Positions 9,158 to 17,571 of a DNA stretch of 64,000 nucleotides are shown in pieces (the stretch's first letter is position 1; the number at the start of each line of letters is the position of its first letter). The notes below the pieces were generated by a model that saw only the letters and a list, made by a program, of their open reading frames with translations, did no database searches and was not told where the DNA came from. Made by a program: the position numbers and the translations under genes. The stretch is from positions 124,001 through 188,000 of the forward strand of contig NZ_LIPF01000004.1 in the NCBI RefSeq assembly GCF_001905385.1, written 5' to 3'. Source of the DNA: Streptomyces sp. CB02414 (lineage in GTDB: Bacteria; Actinomycetota; Actinomycetes; Streptomycetales; Streptomycetaceae).

Positions 9158-9930
9158 ATGCCCCTGCCCGTGCCCCCGCCGAGCCTGCTCGCAGTCTTCG
9201 CCCACCCGGACGACGAGTCGTTGTCGGCGGGCGGGGTGCTCGCCCGGCACGCCGCCGTGGGGGCCCGCACTGCGGTCGTCACGGCGACCTGGGCCGAGGA
9301 CAGCCCGCGGGCCGCTGAGTTGGCCAAAGCCCTGCGGACGCTCGGCGCGCGGGCCCGCCGCGGATGCTCGGTTACGCCGACGCGCGCGTCCCGTCGTCGG
9401 CCCCGCGCATGCCGAGGTTCCGCGACGCGCCGCTCGACGAGGCGGTGCGGAAGCTGGTGGCGCACATCCGGGACTTCCGCCCGGAGATCGTCGTCACCCA
9501 CGACGCGTACGGCGGGCTGACCGGCCACCCGGACCACCTGCGCACCCACCGGGTGGCCGTACTGGCGGTCCAGGCGGCAGGGCTCGACCTGTTCCACCCG
9601 GACGCCGGCGCCCCGTGGCGCCCCCGAGCCCTCTACCTCGTCACCCACCCGCACTCAGCCGTCCCGGCCCTATGCGAAGTGGTCGGGGCGCGCAAGGCGC
9701 GGTTCAGTGTCCCGGACGAGCACGTCACCGCGATCGTCGACGTCCGCCCCTGGCTGGACCGGAAGATCACCGCGGTACTGGCCCACCGCTCCGAAGCGGA
9801 GCGGGGCGCCCTGCCGGGCGTGATCGCCGGACTCGGGCACCGGGCCCGGGGGCAGCTGCTCGCGACGGAGTGGTTCATCCGGCACCCGCCCGTTCGCGTG
9901 GCCCCGGTCCAGAGCGAACTGACGGTCTGA
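9158..9930 (+). pseudogene. PIG-L family deacetylase, frameshifted
   Basis: ATG at 9158 with GGAGG 8 bases upstream. The first ~62 codons encode the PIG-L N-terminus, with the zinc motif AHPDDES. The rest (RMLGYADARVP, RPEIVVTHDAYGG, GHPDHLRTHR) continues in another frame from about 9361 to the stop at 9930. One base added back near 9343-9350 restores a normal LGAAGPPRMLGYAD junction. Intact enzymes of this family remove acetyl groups from GlcNAc-type sugars, mycothiol precursors or glycopeptides. Both halves keep good codon use, so the lesion is either recent or a sequencing error in a GC run. Confidence 0.5.
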
Positions 9931-9955
9931 GACCGCCGGACGCCCGGTCCAGGTC

Positions 9956-10470
9956 GAAAGTCGGTCTGGTGAGTCCGTCGTCCTCCTGGTCGTGGCCGTG
10001 GCTCTGGGAGTCGGGAACGTGGTCGAGCGGTCGGTCCTGCTCTTCCACGCGGTCAAGCTGGCCGGTGCCACCTACCTGATGTTTCTGGGTGCGAAGGCGG
10101 TGCGGGCGACTTGGCGGAGCCGGGCGGTGGGAACGGTGTCACCGCGGGGCCACCCGCCGGCGGCACCAGGGGTTCGGTCCGGACGGGGCTCGTGGTCGGG
10201 GTGACGAATCCGAAGAGCCTCGTCTTCCACACCGCGGTGCTGCCACAGTTCGTGGATCGCGAGGCCGGTCGTGTCGCAGCTCAGATACTCTTTCTCGGCC
10301 TGGCCGGCGCCCTGTTGCAGTTGCTCTTCGACGGGGTCTGGGGGCTGACCGTGTCGACCACGCGCGACTGGTTGGGCCGTTCTCCTCGCGGGACGGCACT
10401 GATCGGTGGCACCGGCGGCCTGGCCATGATCGGGCTCGGCGCTGGTATGGCCGTCACCGGGCGCCTCGAC
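9956..10470 (+). pseudogene. LysE-type amino acid exporter, 5'-truncated and frameshifted
   Basis: From about 9956 the translation LLVVAVALGVGNVV, then HAVKLAGATYLMFLGAKAVRA, matches the middle of LysE/RhtB exporters. The usual first ~60 residues, including the first helix, are missing. After about 10110 similarity moves to another frame with TGLVVGVTNPKSLVFHTAVLPQFVD split over the NPK motif, then two hydrophobic segments ending AMIGLGAGMAVTGR-like near 10470. It therefore has both a 5' truncation and an internal one-base shift. It follows the damaged deacetylase, so this stretch has been decaying. End coordinates are approximate. Confidence 0.5.
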
Positions 10471-10636
10471 CAGGGACGACCGTACGGGGCGGCCGGGACG
10501 AGCTGCGGGGCCCGGCCGGCGGAATCGGCCCGCCGACATGGGATAAAGTCCCGAGGCCGATCGCGCACACGTGGTCGTCTGCCGCGCCGTCCTCGGACCG
10601 GTCGCCGCGCTCAACACCATCCCCGGGGGGCCCGAC

Positions 10637-11350
10637 ATGACGTATGCGTCCACACCCATGCCCAGTTCTCACCCGCCCGCGCCCGGCCCTGTGCTGCGCT
10701 CGCCCGTCGGCCTCGCGCAGGCCGTCACCGTGCTGCTCGGTGTCGTCATCGTCGCCGATCTGCTGATCGTCGCGGCATCGCTCAACATGCGGTCCCTGAT
10801 GGGCAAGGTCGCCTCGGGCGGCGTGGTCGACTTCGACGAGGGTGAGGCGAACCGCGCCGACTACGCGATGGCCGGGTCGGCCATGCTGTACGTCATCGCC
10901 ATGCTGGCGACGGCTGTGGTCTTCGTCATCTGGTTCCACCGGGTCCGACACAACGCGGAGGTCTTCGCGCCCGACACCCAGAGCAGGACCCCCGGCTGGG
11001 CGATCGCCTGCTGGTTCATCCCGATCGCCAACCTCTGGATCCCGCGCGGCATCGCCGCCGACGTGCTGCGGGCCGCCCAGCCCGACCCCTACGGCGGGGC
11101 CCCGCGGCACCGGGGACTCCTCAACGCCTGGTGGGGTGCCTGGGTCTGGGCCATGGTCTTCGACCGCTACGCGTCCAGGACGTACGACAAGGCCCAGGAC
11201 GTCGACGCGATCCACGACGCGGCCGGACTGGTCATGGCCAGTGCCGGTTTCGACGCCCTGGCCGCGGTGCTCGCGATCCTCTTCGTGCGCCGGCTGACCG
11301 CCGCACAGCACGAGAAGGCCCTCGCGGGGCCGGCCGTGCCGGGGCACTGA
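10637..11350 (+). CDS. DUF4328 membrane protein
   Basis: 237 residues from ATG at 10637; the frame opens earlier but without a better start, and the ribosome site is weak. A short Pro-rich N-terminus is followed by about four membrane helices (near residues 25-50, 80-105, 120-140 and 195-220). The central stretch FVIWFHRVRHNAEVFAPD, then PGWAIACWFIPIANLWIPR, is the hallmark of DUF4328, common in Streptomyces and of unknown function. It probably sits in the cytoplasmic membrane. The neighbours are gene relics and give no functional hint. Confidence 0.5.
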   Translation: MTYASTPMPSSHPPAPGPVLRSPVGLAQAVTVLLGVVIVADLLIVAASLNMRSLMGKVASGGVVDFDEGEANRADYAMAGSAMLYVIAMLATAVVFVIWFHRVRHNAEVFAPDTQSRTPGWAIACWFIPIANLWIPRGIAADVLRAAQPDPYGGAPRHRGLLNAWWGAWVWAMVFDRYASRTYDKAQDVDAIHDAAGLVMASAGFDALAAVLAILFVRRLTAAQHEKALAGPAVPGH

Positions 11351-11390
11351 GCCCTCCGCGGGGCCCGCGAGCCCGGCCCGGAGAATGCGC

Positions 11391-11540
11391 ATGGCAACGG
11401 GGGCGGGCAACCGCACCGACCTGGACCTGTCCGTCGCGTTCTTCGACGCCGGCTTGTGCCGCCGCACGACCCTGGTGCACGGCCGGGACGCGGCGCCCCA
11501 CTCCGGCGAAGGCGGTAGCCGAACTGGGGTGCGCCCGTAA
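11391..11540 (+). pseudogene. Relic of a TerD-family (tellurite/stress) protein
   Basis: A 49-codon open stretch with strong GC third positions. Translation TDLDLSVAFFDAG followed by a degraded HSGEGG resembles the DLDLS...HSGDNLTG core of TerD domains. Intact TerD proteins are ~190 residues, so only a fragment remains. Low confidence. Confidence 0.5.
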
Positions 11541-11554
11541 TGGGGGAGGACCGG

Positions 11555-11674
11555 CTACTCCGGCCAGGCCGATTTCTCGATGACGTCGACGAAGTCCGTA
11601 CGCCGGAAGCCGGGCACGAAGTGCTCCAGCACGTCCGCTCCCTCTTCCGTGGGCCGCGGGCCCCGGACGCAATC
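11555..11674 (-). other. Short coding-like fragment, unidentified
   Basis: A minus-strand frame ending at 11557-11555 reads DVLEHFVPGFRRTDFVDVIEKS before its stop and has coding-like third positions. It has no start or ribosome site and I cannot assign a family. It is probably the 3' end of a lost gene. Confidence 0.5.
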
Positions 11675-11800
11675 TCCCGGTGAGACATACCGGACATGGG
11701 CGTAGGGTGGCTGGCGTGGATTCCGCCGGGGTTCCTGGTCGCGCAACCAGGTCCGCCGGCCGCTTCTGACAGATCCGACACAGACGCGGAAGGAACAGTG

Positions 11801-12631
11801 ATGGGCAGGGTCACCACCTCCGACGGCACGAGCATCTTCTACAAGGACTGGGGGCCGCGTGACGGCCGGCCGGTCGTCTTCCACCACGGCTGGCCGCTCA
11901 CCGCGGACGACTGGGACAACCAGATGCTGTTCTTCCTCTCCCAGGGTTTCCGCGTGATCGCCCACGACCGGCGCGGCCACGGGCGTTCGAGTCAGCCCTC
12001 GACGGGCCACGAGATGGACACCTACGCCGCCGACGTCGCGGCGCTGACCGACGCGCTGGACCTCCGGGGCGCCGTGCACATCGGGCATTCGACCGGCGGC
12101 GGCGAGGTCGCGCGCTACGTGGCACGTGCCGAGCCCGGCCGGGTGGCCAAGGCGGTGCTCGTCGGCGCCGTGCCACCGGTGATGGTCAAGTCCGAGACCA
12201 ACCCCGGCGGCACCCCGATCGAGGTCTTCGACGGCTTCCGGACGGCTCTGGCCGCCAACCGCGCGCAGTTCTACATCGAGGTGCCCTCCGGCCCGTTCTA
12301 CGGCTTCAACCGGGAGGGCGCGAAGGTCTCCCAAGGGCTCATCGACAACTGGTGGCGGCAGGGAATGACGGGCGCGGCCAACGCCCACTACGAGTGCATC
12401 AAGGCGTTCTCCGAGACCGATTTCACCGAGGACCTGAAGCGGATCGACGTCCCGGTGCTGGTCGCGCACGGCACGGACGACCAGGTCGTGCCGTACGAGG
12501 ACGCGGCGCCGCTGTCGGTGAAGCTCCTCAAGAACGGCACGCTGAAGTCCTACGAGGGACTCCCGCACGGCATGCTCGCCACCCACCCCGAAGTGCTCAA
12601 CCCGGACCTGCTGGACTTCGTGAAGTCCTAG
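11801..12631 (+). CDS. Cofactor-free (non-heme) chloroperoxidase/alpha-beta hydrolase
   Basis: 276 residues, ATG at 11801 with GGAAGGA 6 bases upstream. Alpha/beta-hydrolase fold: [14 protein letters not shown] (oxyanion region), [13 protein letters not shown], nucleophile in [13 protein letters not shown] (about residue 98), Asp in HGTDDQVVP and His in [11 protein letters not shown]. This pattern and length are those of bacterial haloperoxidase/perhydrolases, which make peracids from acetate and peroxide and act as esterases. Real halogenation is doubtful, as in the whole family. Cytoplasmic. The pirin gene 70 bases downstream on the same strand is a plausible partner in an oxidative-stress unit. 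Confidence 0.5.
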   Translation: MGRVTTSDGTSIFYKDWGPRDGRPVVFHHGWPLTADDWDNQMLFFLSQGFRVIAHDRRGHGRSSQPSTGHEMDTYAADVAALTDALDLRGAVHIGHSTGGGEVARYVARAEPGRVAKAVLVGAVPPVMVKSETNPGGTPIEVFDGFRTALAANRAQFYIEVPSGPFYGFNREGAKVSQGLIDNWWRQGMTGAANAHYECIKAFSETDFTEDLKRIDVPVLVAHGTDDQVVPYEDAAPLSVKLLKNGTLKSYEGLPHGMLATHPEVLNPDLLDFVKS

Positions 12632-12660
12632 TCCGGCTCTATCATCACTCCATGGATGTT

Positions 12661-12675
12661 GAAAGTGGAACTTTC
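12661..12675. promoter_or_regulatory. Inverted repeat inside a possible 17-codon leader upstream of the pirin gene
   Basis: GAAAGT-GGA-ACTTTC is a perfect 6-bp inverted repeat. It lies within a 17-codon frame (12652-12705) whose TGA overlaps the GTG of the pirin gene in a GTGA join. TATCAT at 12640-12645 would be a well-placed -10 for a leaderless transcript starting at the ATG. Operator or coupled leader are both inferences. Confidence 0.5.
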
Positions 12676-12701
12676 GCGTCGGCGTCGTCGGGGCGGGTGC
12701 G

Positions 12702-13679
12702 GTGAGCATGAGCAACACGGAGACACACCCCGCGGAGATGAGGTGCGGCACCTCGGAGGACGACGTGCCCGCCGCCGGCATCGAGGTCCTCACCGCCCGT
12801 GACGTCCCCCTCGGCGGCCCGCGCGCCATGAAGGTGCGGCGCACGCTGCCCCAACGGGCCCGGACGCTGATCGGAGCCTGGTGCTTCGCCGACCACTACG
12901 GTCCCGACGACGTGGCCGGGTCGGGCGGCATGAACGTCCCACCGCACCCGCACACCGGTCTGCAGACGGTCAGCTGGCTCTTCAGCGGCGAGATCGAGCA
13001 CCGGGACAGCCTGGGCACCCACGCGTCGGTCAGGCCGGGTGAACTCAACCTCATGACGGGCGGCTTCGGCATCGCCCACTCCGAGGTGTCCACGGCCGAC
13101 ACCACCGTTCTGCACGGTGTCCAGCTCTGGGTGGCACTGCCGGACGAACACCGCGGCACCGACCGGGACTTCCAGCACCACGCGCCCGTACCGGTCACCC
13201 TCGACGACGGCACGGTGCGCGTCTTCCTCGGCTCGCTCGCCGGGGACACCTCACCCGTCAGTACCTTCACGCCGCTGCTGGGCGCCGAGGTGTCGCTGGA
13301 CCCGGGCGGCACCATGACCCTGGACGTCGACGCGGGGTTCGAACACGGCGTTCTCGTCGACAGCGGTGACGTACGCGTCGACGGCGACACCGTACGGCCG
13401 ACCGAACTGGGCTACCTCGCGCCGGGCCGCCGGACGCTGACCCTGACCAACGAGTCGGCCGCGACCGCCCGGCTGGTGCTGCTCGGCGGACCGCCGTTCC
13501 CCGAGGAGATCATCATGTGGTGGAACTTCATCGGGCGGTCACATGAGGAGATCGTACAGGCTCGCGAGGACTGGATGAAGGGGGACCGCTTCGGCGAGGT
13601 GCACGGCTACGACGGGGCTCCGCTGCCCGCGCCGGAACTGCCGAACGCGCCCTTGAAGCCGCGACGAAGGGCGCGCTGA
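12702..13679 (+). CDS. Pirin family protein (bicupin)
   Basis: 325 residues from GTG at 12702 (ATG at 12708 is an alternative). N-terminal cupin with PHPHTGLQTVSWLFSGEI, which holds the metal His pair and the following Glu of pirins, and MTGGFGIAHSE, with a further His/Glu. A second C-terminal cupin ends with LLGGPPFPEEIIMWWNFIG. Bacterial pirins bind iron, some have quercetinase activity and others bind metabolic enzymes. No signal peptide. It follows the haloperoxidase gene by 70 bases with an inverted repeat in the gap. Confidence 0.5.
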   Translation: MSMSNTETHPAEMRCGTSEDDVPAAGIEVLTARDVPLGGPRAMKVRRTLPQRARTLIGAWCFADHYGPDDVAGSGGMNVPPHPHTGLQTVSWLFSGEIEHRDSLGTHASVRPGELNLMTGGFGIAHSEVSTADTTVLHGVQLWVALPDEHRGTDRDFQHHAPVPVTLDDGTVRVFLGSLAGDTSPVSTFTPLLGAEVSLDPGGTMTLDVDAGFEHGVLVDSGDVRVDGDTVRPTELGYLAPGRRTLTLTNESAATARLVLLGGPPFPEEIIMWWNFIGRSHEEIVQAREDWMKGDRFGEVHGYDGAPLPAPELPNAPLKPRRRAR

Positions 13680-13964
13680 CCTGCGGATACGGTGCACCGT
13701 ACGTCGACAGGACAGATCGCTGCTGCGCCTGACTGGTAAGCGAGAATCCCGCAGCGTCCACATCGGCTCCAGCCGGCAGGCCAGTTCCGTGTCACCTCTG
13801 TTTGTTGCCGACGCCGTCCCGTGAGGTACTAGCCATCGACGCGGGCAGCACCGTTCGCTGAGCGCGGACTGCGCTCGATGCCGCCTGTTGCGGGTAGGCC
13901 GCCGACCTGGATCACCTCGCCACCTTGCGCGGCCAGTGGCGGGTCGGTCCTACTGAGTTTTTCG
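13680..13964. other. Non-coding region with a 14-bp perfect palindrome
   Basis: No convincing gene. TACGGTGCACCGTA at 13688-13701 is a perfect 14-bp palindrome just after the pirin stop; it could be an operator or a weak hairpin. The rest has low coding character. Confidence 0.5.
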
Positions 13965-14140
13965 TTAGTTCTGTGGTGTTTGGGGATGAAGGGTCAGGCC
14001 GGTGTGGGCGAGGGAGGACCATGGGAGTTGCTCGCTGGAGCAGACTCGGTGGATGCCGCGTTCGGCTGCGTCGGCGACATCGGCGAGGTGGTCGCCGCCG
14101 AGGTTGGCCAGCTCGCGGCTCTTACTGATCGTTTCAGAAT
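13965..14140 (-). pseudogene. 3' fragment of an unidentified gene
   Basis: The minus-strand frame reads SRELANLGGDHLADVADAAE, then RGIHRVCSSEQLPWSS, up to TAA at 13967-13965, with strong GC third positions but no start. Real genes in this GC range keep such third-position bias, so I take it as the remains of a gene. Family not recognised. Confidence 0.5.
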
Positions 14141-14259
14141 GAGTTTTGGTTCAGGGCTTGGCAGTTGGGCTGGCAGGCGGCACCGGTAGCCGACGTAATA
14201 CTCGGCAGGCACAGGACTGGCCGCCCGCGGAGCAGTGTGCGCTGACGCACCGATCATCG

Positions 14260-14514
14260 AACTTGCCCCATTGGGCTGCCGCGACGCGGCCAGTGCACGT
14301 TTACGGTGCTTTTCCTCGGTGACCTGCGCGAGGTAGGCGTCCAGCTGCAGCATCACCGCGTCCTGCGGCAGGTTGTTCATGACGGTGACGCTCAGGTGGC
14401 GAAGACTGCACAGTACGCGTTGCACAGACCCGCCGGACCGGCCCTGGTGATCAGGGCGTCGGTGTCTTCGGGTTCATCCGTGAGGTGGCTCATGGTGGGG
14501 GTGCGTGGGACCAT
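14260..14514 (-). pseudogene. Frameshifted small hypothetical gene
   Basis: ATG at 14514 (AGGA 8 bases upstream) opens a frame with good codon bias: MSHLTDEPEDTDALITRAG, then GLCNAYCAVFAT and TGA. One base added to CCACCT near 14400 would read on into LSVTVMNNLPQDAVMLQLDA and YLAQVTEEKHRKRALAASRQ, also with coding bias. It is therefore probably one gene broken by a one-base loss. No family recognised. Confidence 0.5.
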
Positions 14515-14614
14515 CGGGTGGTCCTATCTGCGGGGTCGTGCCGGTGAGCGGGCCGTCCCGGGACGCGCTGAGGACTCCACACGGAGGCGGGCCCCTCCTG
14601 CGGGGCGTGGGTCG

Positions 14615-14735
14615 TTGTTGTGCCAGGGACCGACCGATGTCCAGGGCCGTCGCACGCTCGGCCGGGTCCATCCGGTACGTGGGCGCGGGGATGGACAGCG
14701 CGCTCACCAGGGTGGTGGTGCCCGGCGAAGACGAG
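14615..14735 (-). pseudogene. C-terminal relic of an IclR-family regulator
   Basis: The minus-strand translation TLVSALSIPAPTYRMDPAE, then RATALDIGRSLAQQ, resembles the end of IclR effector domains (ALSxxxPxxR...). No start, HTH or upstream part is present. Similarity is judged by eye only; low confidence. Confidence 0.5.
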
Positions 14736-14750
14736 CAGGGTCATGCTCAT

Positions 14751-14798
14751 GTGACAGACCCCGTGCTCCGGACGCGCCCGCAGCACGGGGTCTGTCAC
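14751..14798. terminator. Perfect 17-bp inverted repeat (strong hairpin)
   Basis: GTGACAGACCCCGTGCT (14751-14767) and its exact complement (14782-14798) flank a 14-base loop. It lies beyond the 3' end of the minus-strand operon ending at 14918 and beside the IclR relic. It most likely acts as a terminator; it could also be an element end, but no flanking duplication was seen. Confidence 0.5.
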
Positions 14799-14917
14799 CG
14801 TCAGGACCTCACACGCGGCCTGGTGACCTCAGCCTCTCCCCGGTCGCACCGGCACAACTCGGTGCGGGGGAGCCGATATGGGCGCTGACGTCCATGGACG
14901 TGCTGTCTCCCTGTCGT

Positions 14918-15529
14918 TCAGAGTCGCTGGGTAGCCCAGCCGATCAGGGCGCCGCGCAGGGCCGACAGGAGACGGGTGGCCGCCTCCTCCTCTCCGCGGC
15001 CGCTCTTGATGAGGTCGAGGATGTCGCGCGGGTCGAACAGCGCGTTCCACAGGTACAGGGCCTCGACGCCGAGGTCGCCCAGGCCGAGTTCCTCGGTCGT
15101 CTGCCGCAGCGGTTCGGCGAGCGCCTCGGCCTGCGGGACGAGGTAGCCAGTGTTCTCCCTCAGTCGTTCGAGGTAGCCGCGGTGCGAGCGCATCTGGGCC
15201 ATCGCGCCACCGTGCTCCAGTACCAGGGACACCCAGTACCGGGACACGGCTTCGAGTCTGGCCATGCCCCGCACGGTCTGCCGTGCGCTGAACTCCTTCA
15301 GCTCCTCGCCCACTTGGGCGCGGAACGCGTGCAGTACCTCCTCGACGGAGGAGAAGTGGCGGTAGGCGGTCGCGGTGGACACCTCGGCGTGCTTGGCGAT
15401 CTCCGCCAGGCTGACCGGTTCCGGGGAGTTCTCGAACAGGAGCGCGGCGGCCTTGATGAGGTGCCTGCGGTTGCGCTCGGTGTCACTGCGCATGGGGCGA
15501 CTTCTCCTCGCGTCGGGGGCGGCGGTCAT
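14918..15529 (-). CDS. TetR-family transcriptional regulator
   Basis: 203 residues. The ATG at 15529 overlaps the aminotransferase stop in an ATGA join, so it is translationally coupled; an internal ATG at 15493 is less likely. N-terminal HTH: LIKAAALLFENS, SLAEIAKHAEVSTATAYRHF. The ligand-binding part (about residues 75-200) is not diagnostic. As the last gene of the operon running from 21817 it is the natural local regulator. GAGAATAG-containing inverted repeats at 17578 and 22000 are candidate binding sites. Confidence 0.5.
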   Translation of the reverse strand: MTAAPDARRSRPMRSDTERNRRHLIKAAALLFENSPEPVSLAEIAKHAEVSTATAYRHFSSVEEVLHAFRAQVGEELKEFSARQTVRGMARLEAVSRYWVSLVLEHGGAMAQMRSHRGYLERLRENTGYLVPQAEALAEPLRQTTEELGLGDLGVEALYLWNALFDPRDILDLIKSGRGEEEAATRLLSALRGALIGWATQRL

Positions 15530-16695
15530 CGCAAGGCGGCGAAGCCCAGGGCGAGTCGGCGGACGCCCTCGGTGATGGACTGCGGGCTGGCAGCGTACGA
15601 CAGGCGCAGGTGCCGCTCGCCGCAGGCGCCGAACTCGCTGCCGGGCCGGACGGCCACGCCGTGATCGCGCAGGGCGGCGACGACTTCCACGGACGGCAGA
15701 TCCAGGTCGTAGCGCGGGAACTGGTAGAACGCCCCCTCCGGCGAACTGAGTGTCAGGCCGGGTATCTGGGCCAGCGCGTCGCGCATGATGTCGCGTCGCT
15801 GGAGGTACGCCGCGCACATCCGCTCCACGTCCGCCTCGCAGCGCTCCACCGCGACCAGCGCCGCGTCCTGGATGAAGGTATTGACGGAGCCGTTGAAGGT
15901 GTTGTGGATGCGGGCCGAGGCCCGGATGACCTCTGGCGGACCCCAGAGATACCCCACGCGCCAGCCGGTCATCGCGTAGCTCTTGGAGAAGGTCTGGCAG
16001 TACACGGTGCGCTCGCGCAGACCGTCGAGCGAGATCGCGGAGGTGAAAGGGAGGTCGGTGAAGTCCAGCGCGGAGTACGCCTCGTCGGAGATGACGATCG
16101 TCGAGGTGCCGTCGAGCATCTTTGCGAGCGCCTCGAGTTCCTCGCGGCTGTGCACGATACCGGTGGGGTTGCAGGGGTTGCAGAAGACGAAGAGCCGGGC
16201 ATCGGTGAGGGCGTCGGCCAGCCGGTCCAGGTCCCAGTGCAGGTCCGGTGCGAGCGGTACGGGCACGACGACGCCGCCGGCCATGCTGACCAGGTCGGCG
16301 TAGAGGGAGTAGGTGGGGTCCGGGACGACGACCCGGTCACCGGGGTTGACGACGGCGAGGACCGAGGCGGCGAGACCGGCGGTGCCGCCCTGGGTGATCA
16401 GGATGTCGCCGGCGCTCGCCGGCACCCCGGCCAGACCGGTCAGCCGCTCGGCGAGCGCCTCGCGCAGTGCCGCTTCGCCCAGCAGTGGCGAGTAGTGCGT
16501 GCGGCCGGCGTGCAGCGCGCGGAGGGCGGCCTCGGTCACCGCCTCGGGGGTGTCGAAGTCGGGCTCGCCCATGGCGAGAGAGATGAGGTCGTCGCGGGAC
16601 TGCGGCTGCTGGGTGCGGCGGGAGGCGGCGGCGATCCGGGCGACGGCGTCGGCCGCCGCGAAGGTGGGGGACGGTGCGGCGAGGGCGGGGGACAT
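15526..16695 (-). CDS. Class I/II PLP-dependent aminotransferase
   Basis: 389 residues, ATG at 16695 with AGGAG 7 bases upstream. Fold-type I aminotransferase: LAMGEPDFDTP, TQGGTAGLAAS, FCNPCNPTGIVHS, ISDEAYSAL (PLP-binding Asp/Tyr), TFSKSYAMTGWRVGY (Schiff-base Lys) and the carboxylate-binding LRLSYAAS. This is the general aspartate/aromatic/kynurenine-type subgroup; the substrate is unknown. Its position after PxpABC and an SDR suggests it handles the amino acid released by ring opening. Cytoplasmic. Confidence 0.5.
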   Translation of the reverse strand: MSPALAAPSPTFAAADAVARIAAASRRTQQPQSRDDLISLAMGEPDFDTPEAVTEAALRALHAGRTHYSPLLGEAALREALAERLTGLAGVPASAGDILITQGGTAGLAASVLAVVNPGDRVVVPDPTYSLYADLVSMAGGVVVPVPLAPDLHWDLDRLADALTDARLFVFCNPCNPTGIVHSREELEALAKMLDGTSTIVISDEAYSALDFTDLPFTSAISLDGLRERTVYCQTFSKSYAMTGWRVGYLWGPPEVIRASARIHNTFNGSVNTFIQDAALVAVERCEADVERMCAAYLQRRDIMRDALAQIPGLTLSSPEGAFYQFPRYDLDLPSVEVVAALRDHGVAVRPGSEFGACGERHLRLSYAASPQSITEGVRRLALGFAALR

Positions 16696-16736
16696 CGGAC
16701 TCTCCTGGTGGCGGTCGCGGTGACGGGCGTGCGGGT

Positions 16737-17522
16737 TCACGGCTTGGCGTCGGCGGGAGCTCCCGCCCAGCGGCTGACCTCCAGGTCGCCGGAGGTGTCG
16801 CGCTGCCGGGTGGGAGCGACGACCATCTCCTGGAGCACGACCCGCTGAGGGAGGGTGACGGCGAGGCGGATGGCCTCGGCCACGTCCACGGGCTGCACCA
16901 TGCCGGCGCGCTCCTCGGGGGCCGGCGGGCGCGCCCGGTTGTCGAGGATCGGGGTGTCCGCCTCGCCGGGCAGCACGGTGATCGCGCGCAGCCCCTGGTT
17001 GCGGAAGGTGTTGTGCAGGAACGTCATGAAGTTGCGGACGCCGGCCTTGGCCGCGCCGTAGGCCGCTCCGCCGAGCAGGTTGGGGTTGACGGCGGCGAGC
17101 GAGGAGACGGTCACGATGGTTCCGGTGCCGCGTCCGAGCATGTCCGGCAGGACGGCCTGGGTGAGCTGGAAGACGGCCGTGAGGTTGACGTCGAGCACCT
17201 GGCGCCACTCCTCGTGCGGCAGCCACTGCGGGTTGAGTACCGAGGAGGAGCTGCCCGCGTTGTTCACCAGGATGTCGATGGGGCCGAACTCGGCGCGAGC
17301 CCGCTCCAGTACGCGCGTGACGTCCTCGGCGCGGGTGATGTCGGCGGCGAGGGCCAGAACCGTGCCACCCTCGCTGCGGATGGTGTCCGCGACCTCGTCG
17401 AGGGCCTTCTGCCGGCGGCCGAGCAGGACGACGCGGATGCCGTCCCGGGCCAGCAGCCGCGCGGTTTCCAGGCCCATTCCGCTGCCTGCGCCCGTGATGA
17501 GCGCGGTCTTGGCCGTTGTCAC
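16737..17522 (-). CDS. Short-chain dehydrogenase/reductase
   Basis: 261 residues, GTG at 17522 with GGAGGT 6 bases upstream. Classical SDR: TGAGSGMGLE cofactor loop, NNAG, Ser in VSSLAAV and YGAAK catalytic pair. LGRRQ after the second strand suggests NADP(H) preference. It begins 50 bases after the PxpC stop, and a possible operator lies in that join, so it may have its own promoter. The likely role is a keto/alcohol step in the lactam or amino-acid pathway; substrate unknown. Confidence 0.5.
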   Translation of the reverse strand: MTTAKTALITGAGSGMGLETARLLARDGIRVVLLGRRQKALDEVADTIRSEGGTVLALAADITRAEDVTRVLERARAEFGPIDILVNNAGSSSSVLNPQWLPHEEWRQVLDVNLTAVFQLTQAVLPDMLGRGTGTIVTVSSLAAVNPNLLGGAAYGAAKAGVRNFMTFLHNTFRNQGLRAITVLPGEADTPILDNRARPPAPEERAGMVQPVDVAEAIRLAVTLPQRVVLQEMVVAPTRQRDTSGDLEVSRWAGAPADAKP

Positions 17523-17571
17523 CAGGTCACCTCCTTGATCGGTTTGAGCATGATTAAGTGAGATTTTTCCT

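Noticed and set aside
9340..9365. Programmed frameshift in the PIG-L gene
   Set aside because: No slippery sequence or downstream structure of the usual type; a simple one-base loss explains it.
13680..14900. Complete insertion sequence in the debris region
   Set aside because: No transposase and no pair of terminal repeats with target duplication could be found; the hairpin at 14751 stands alone.
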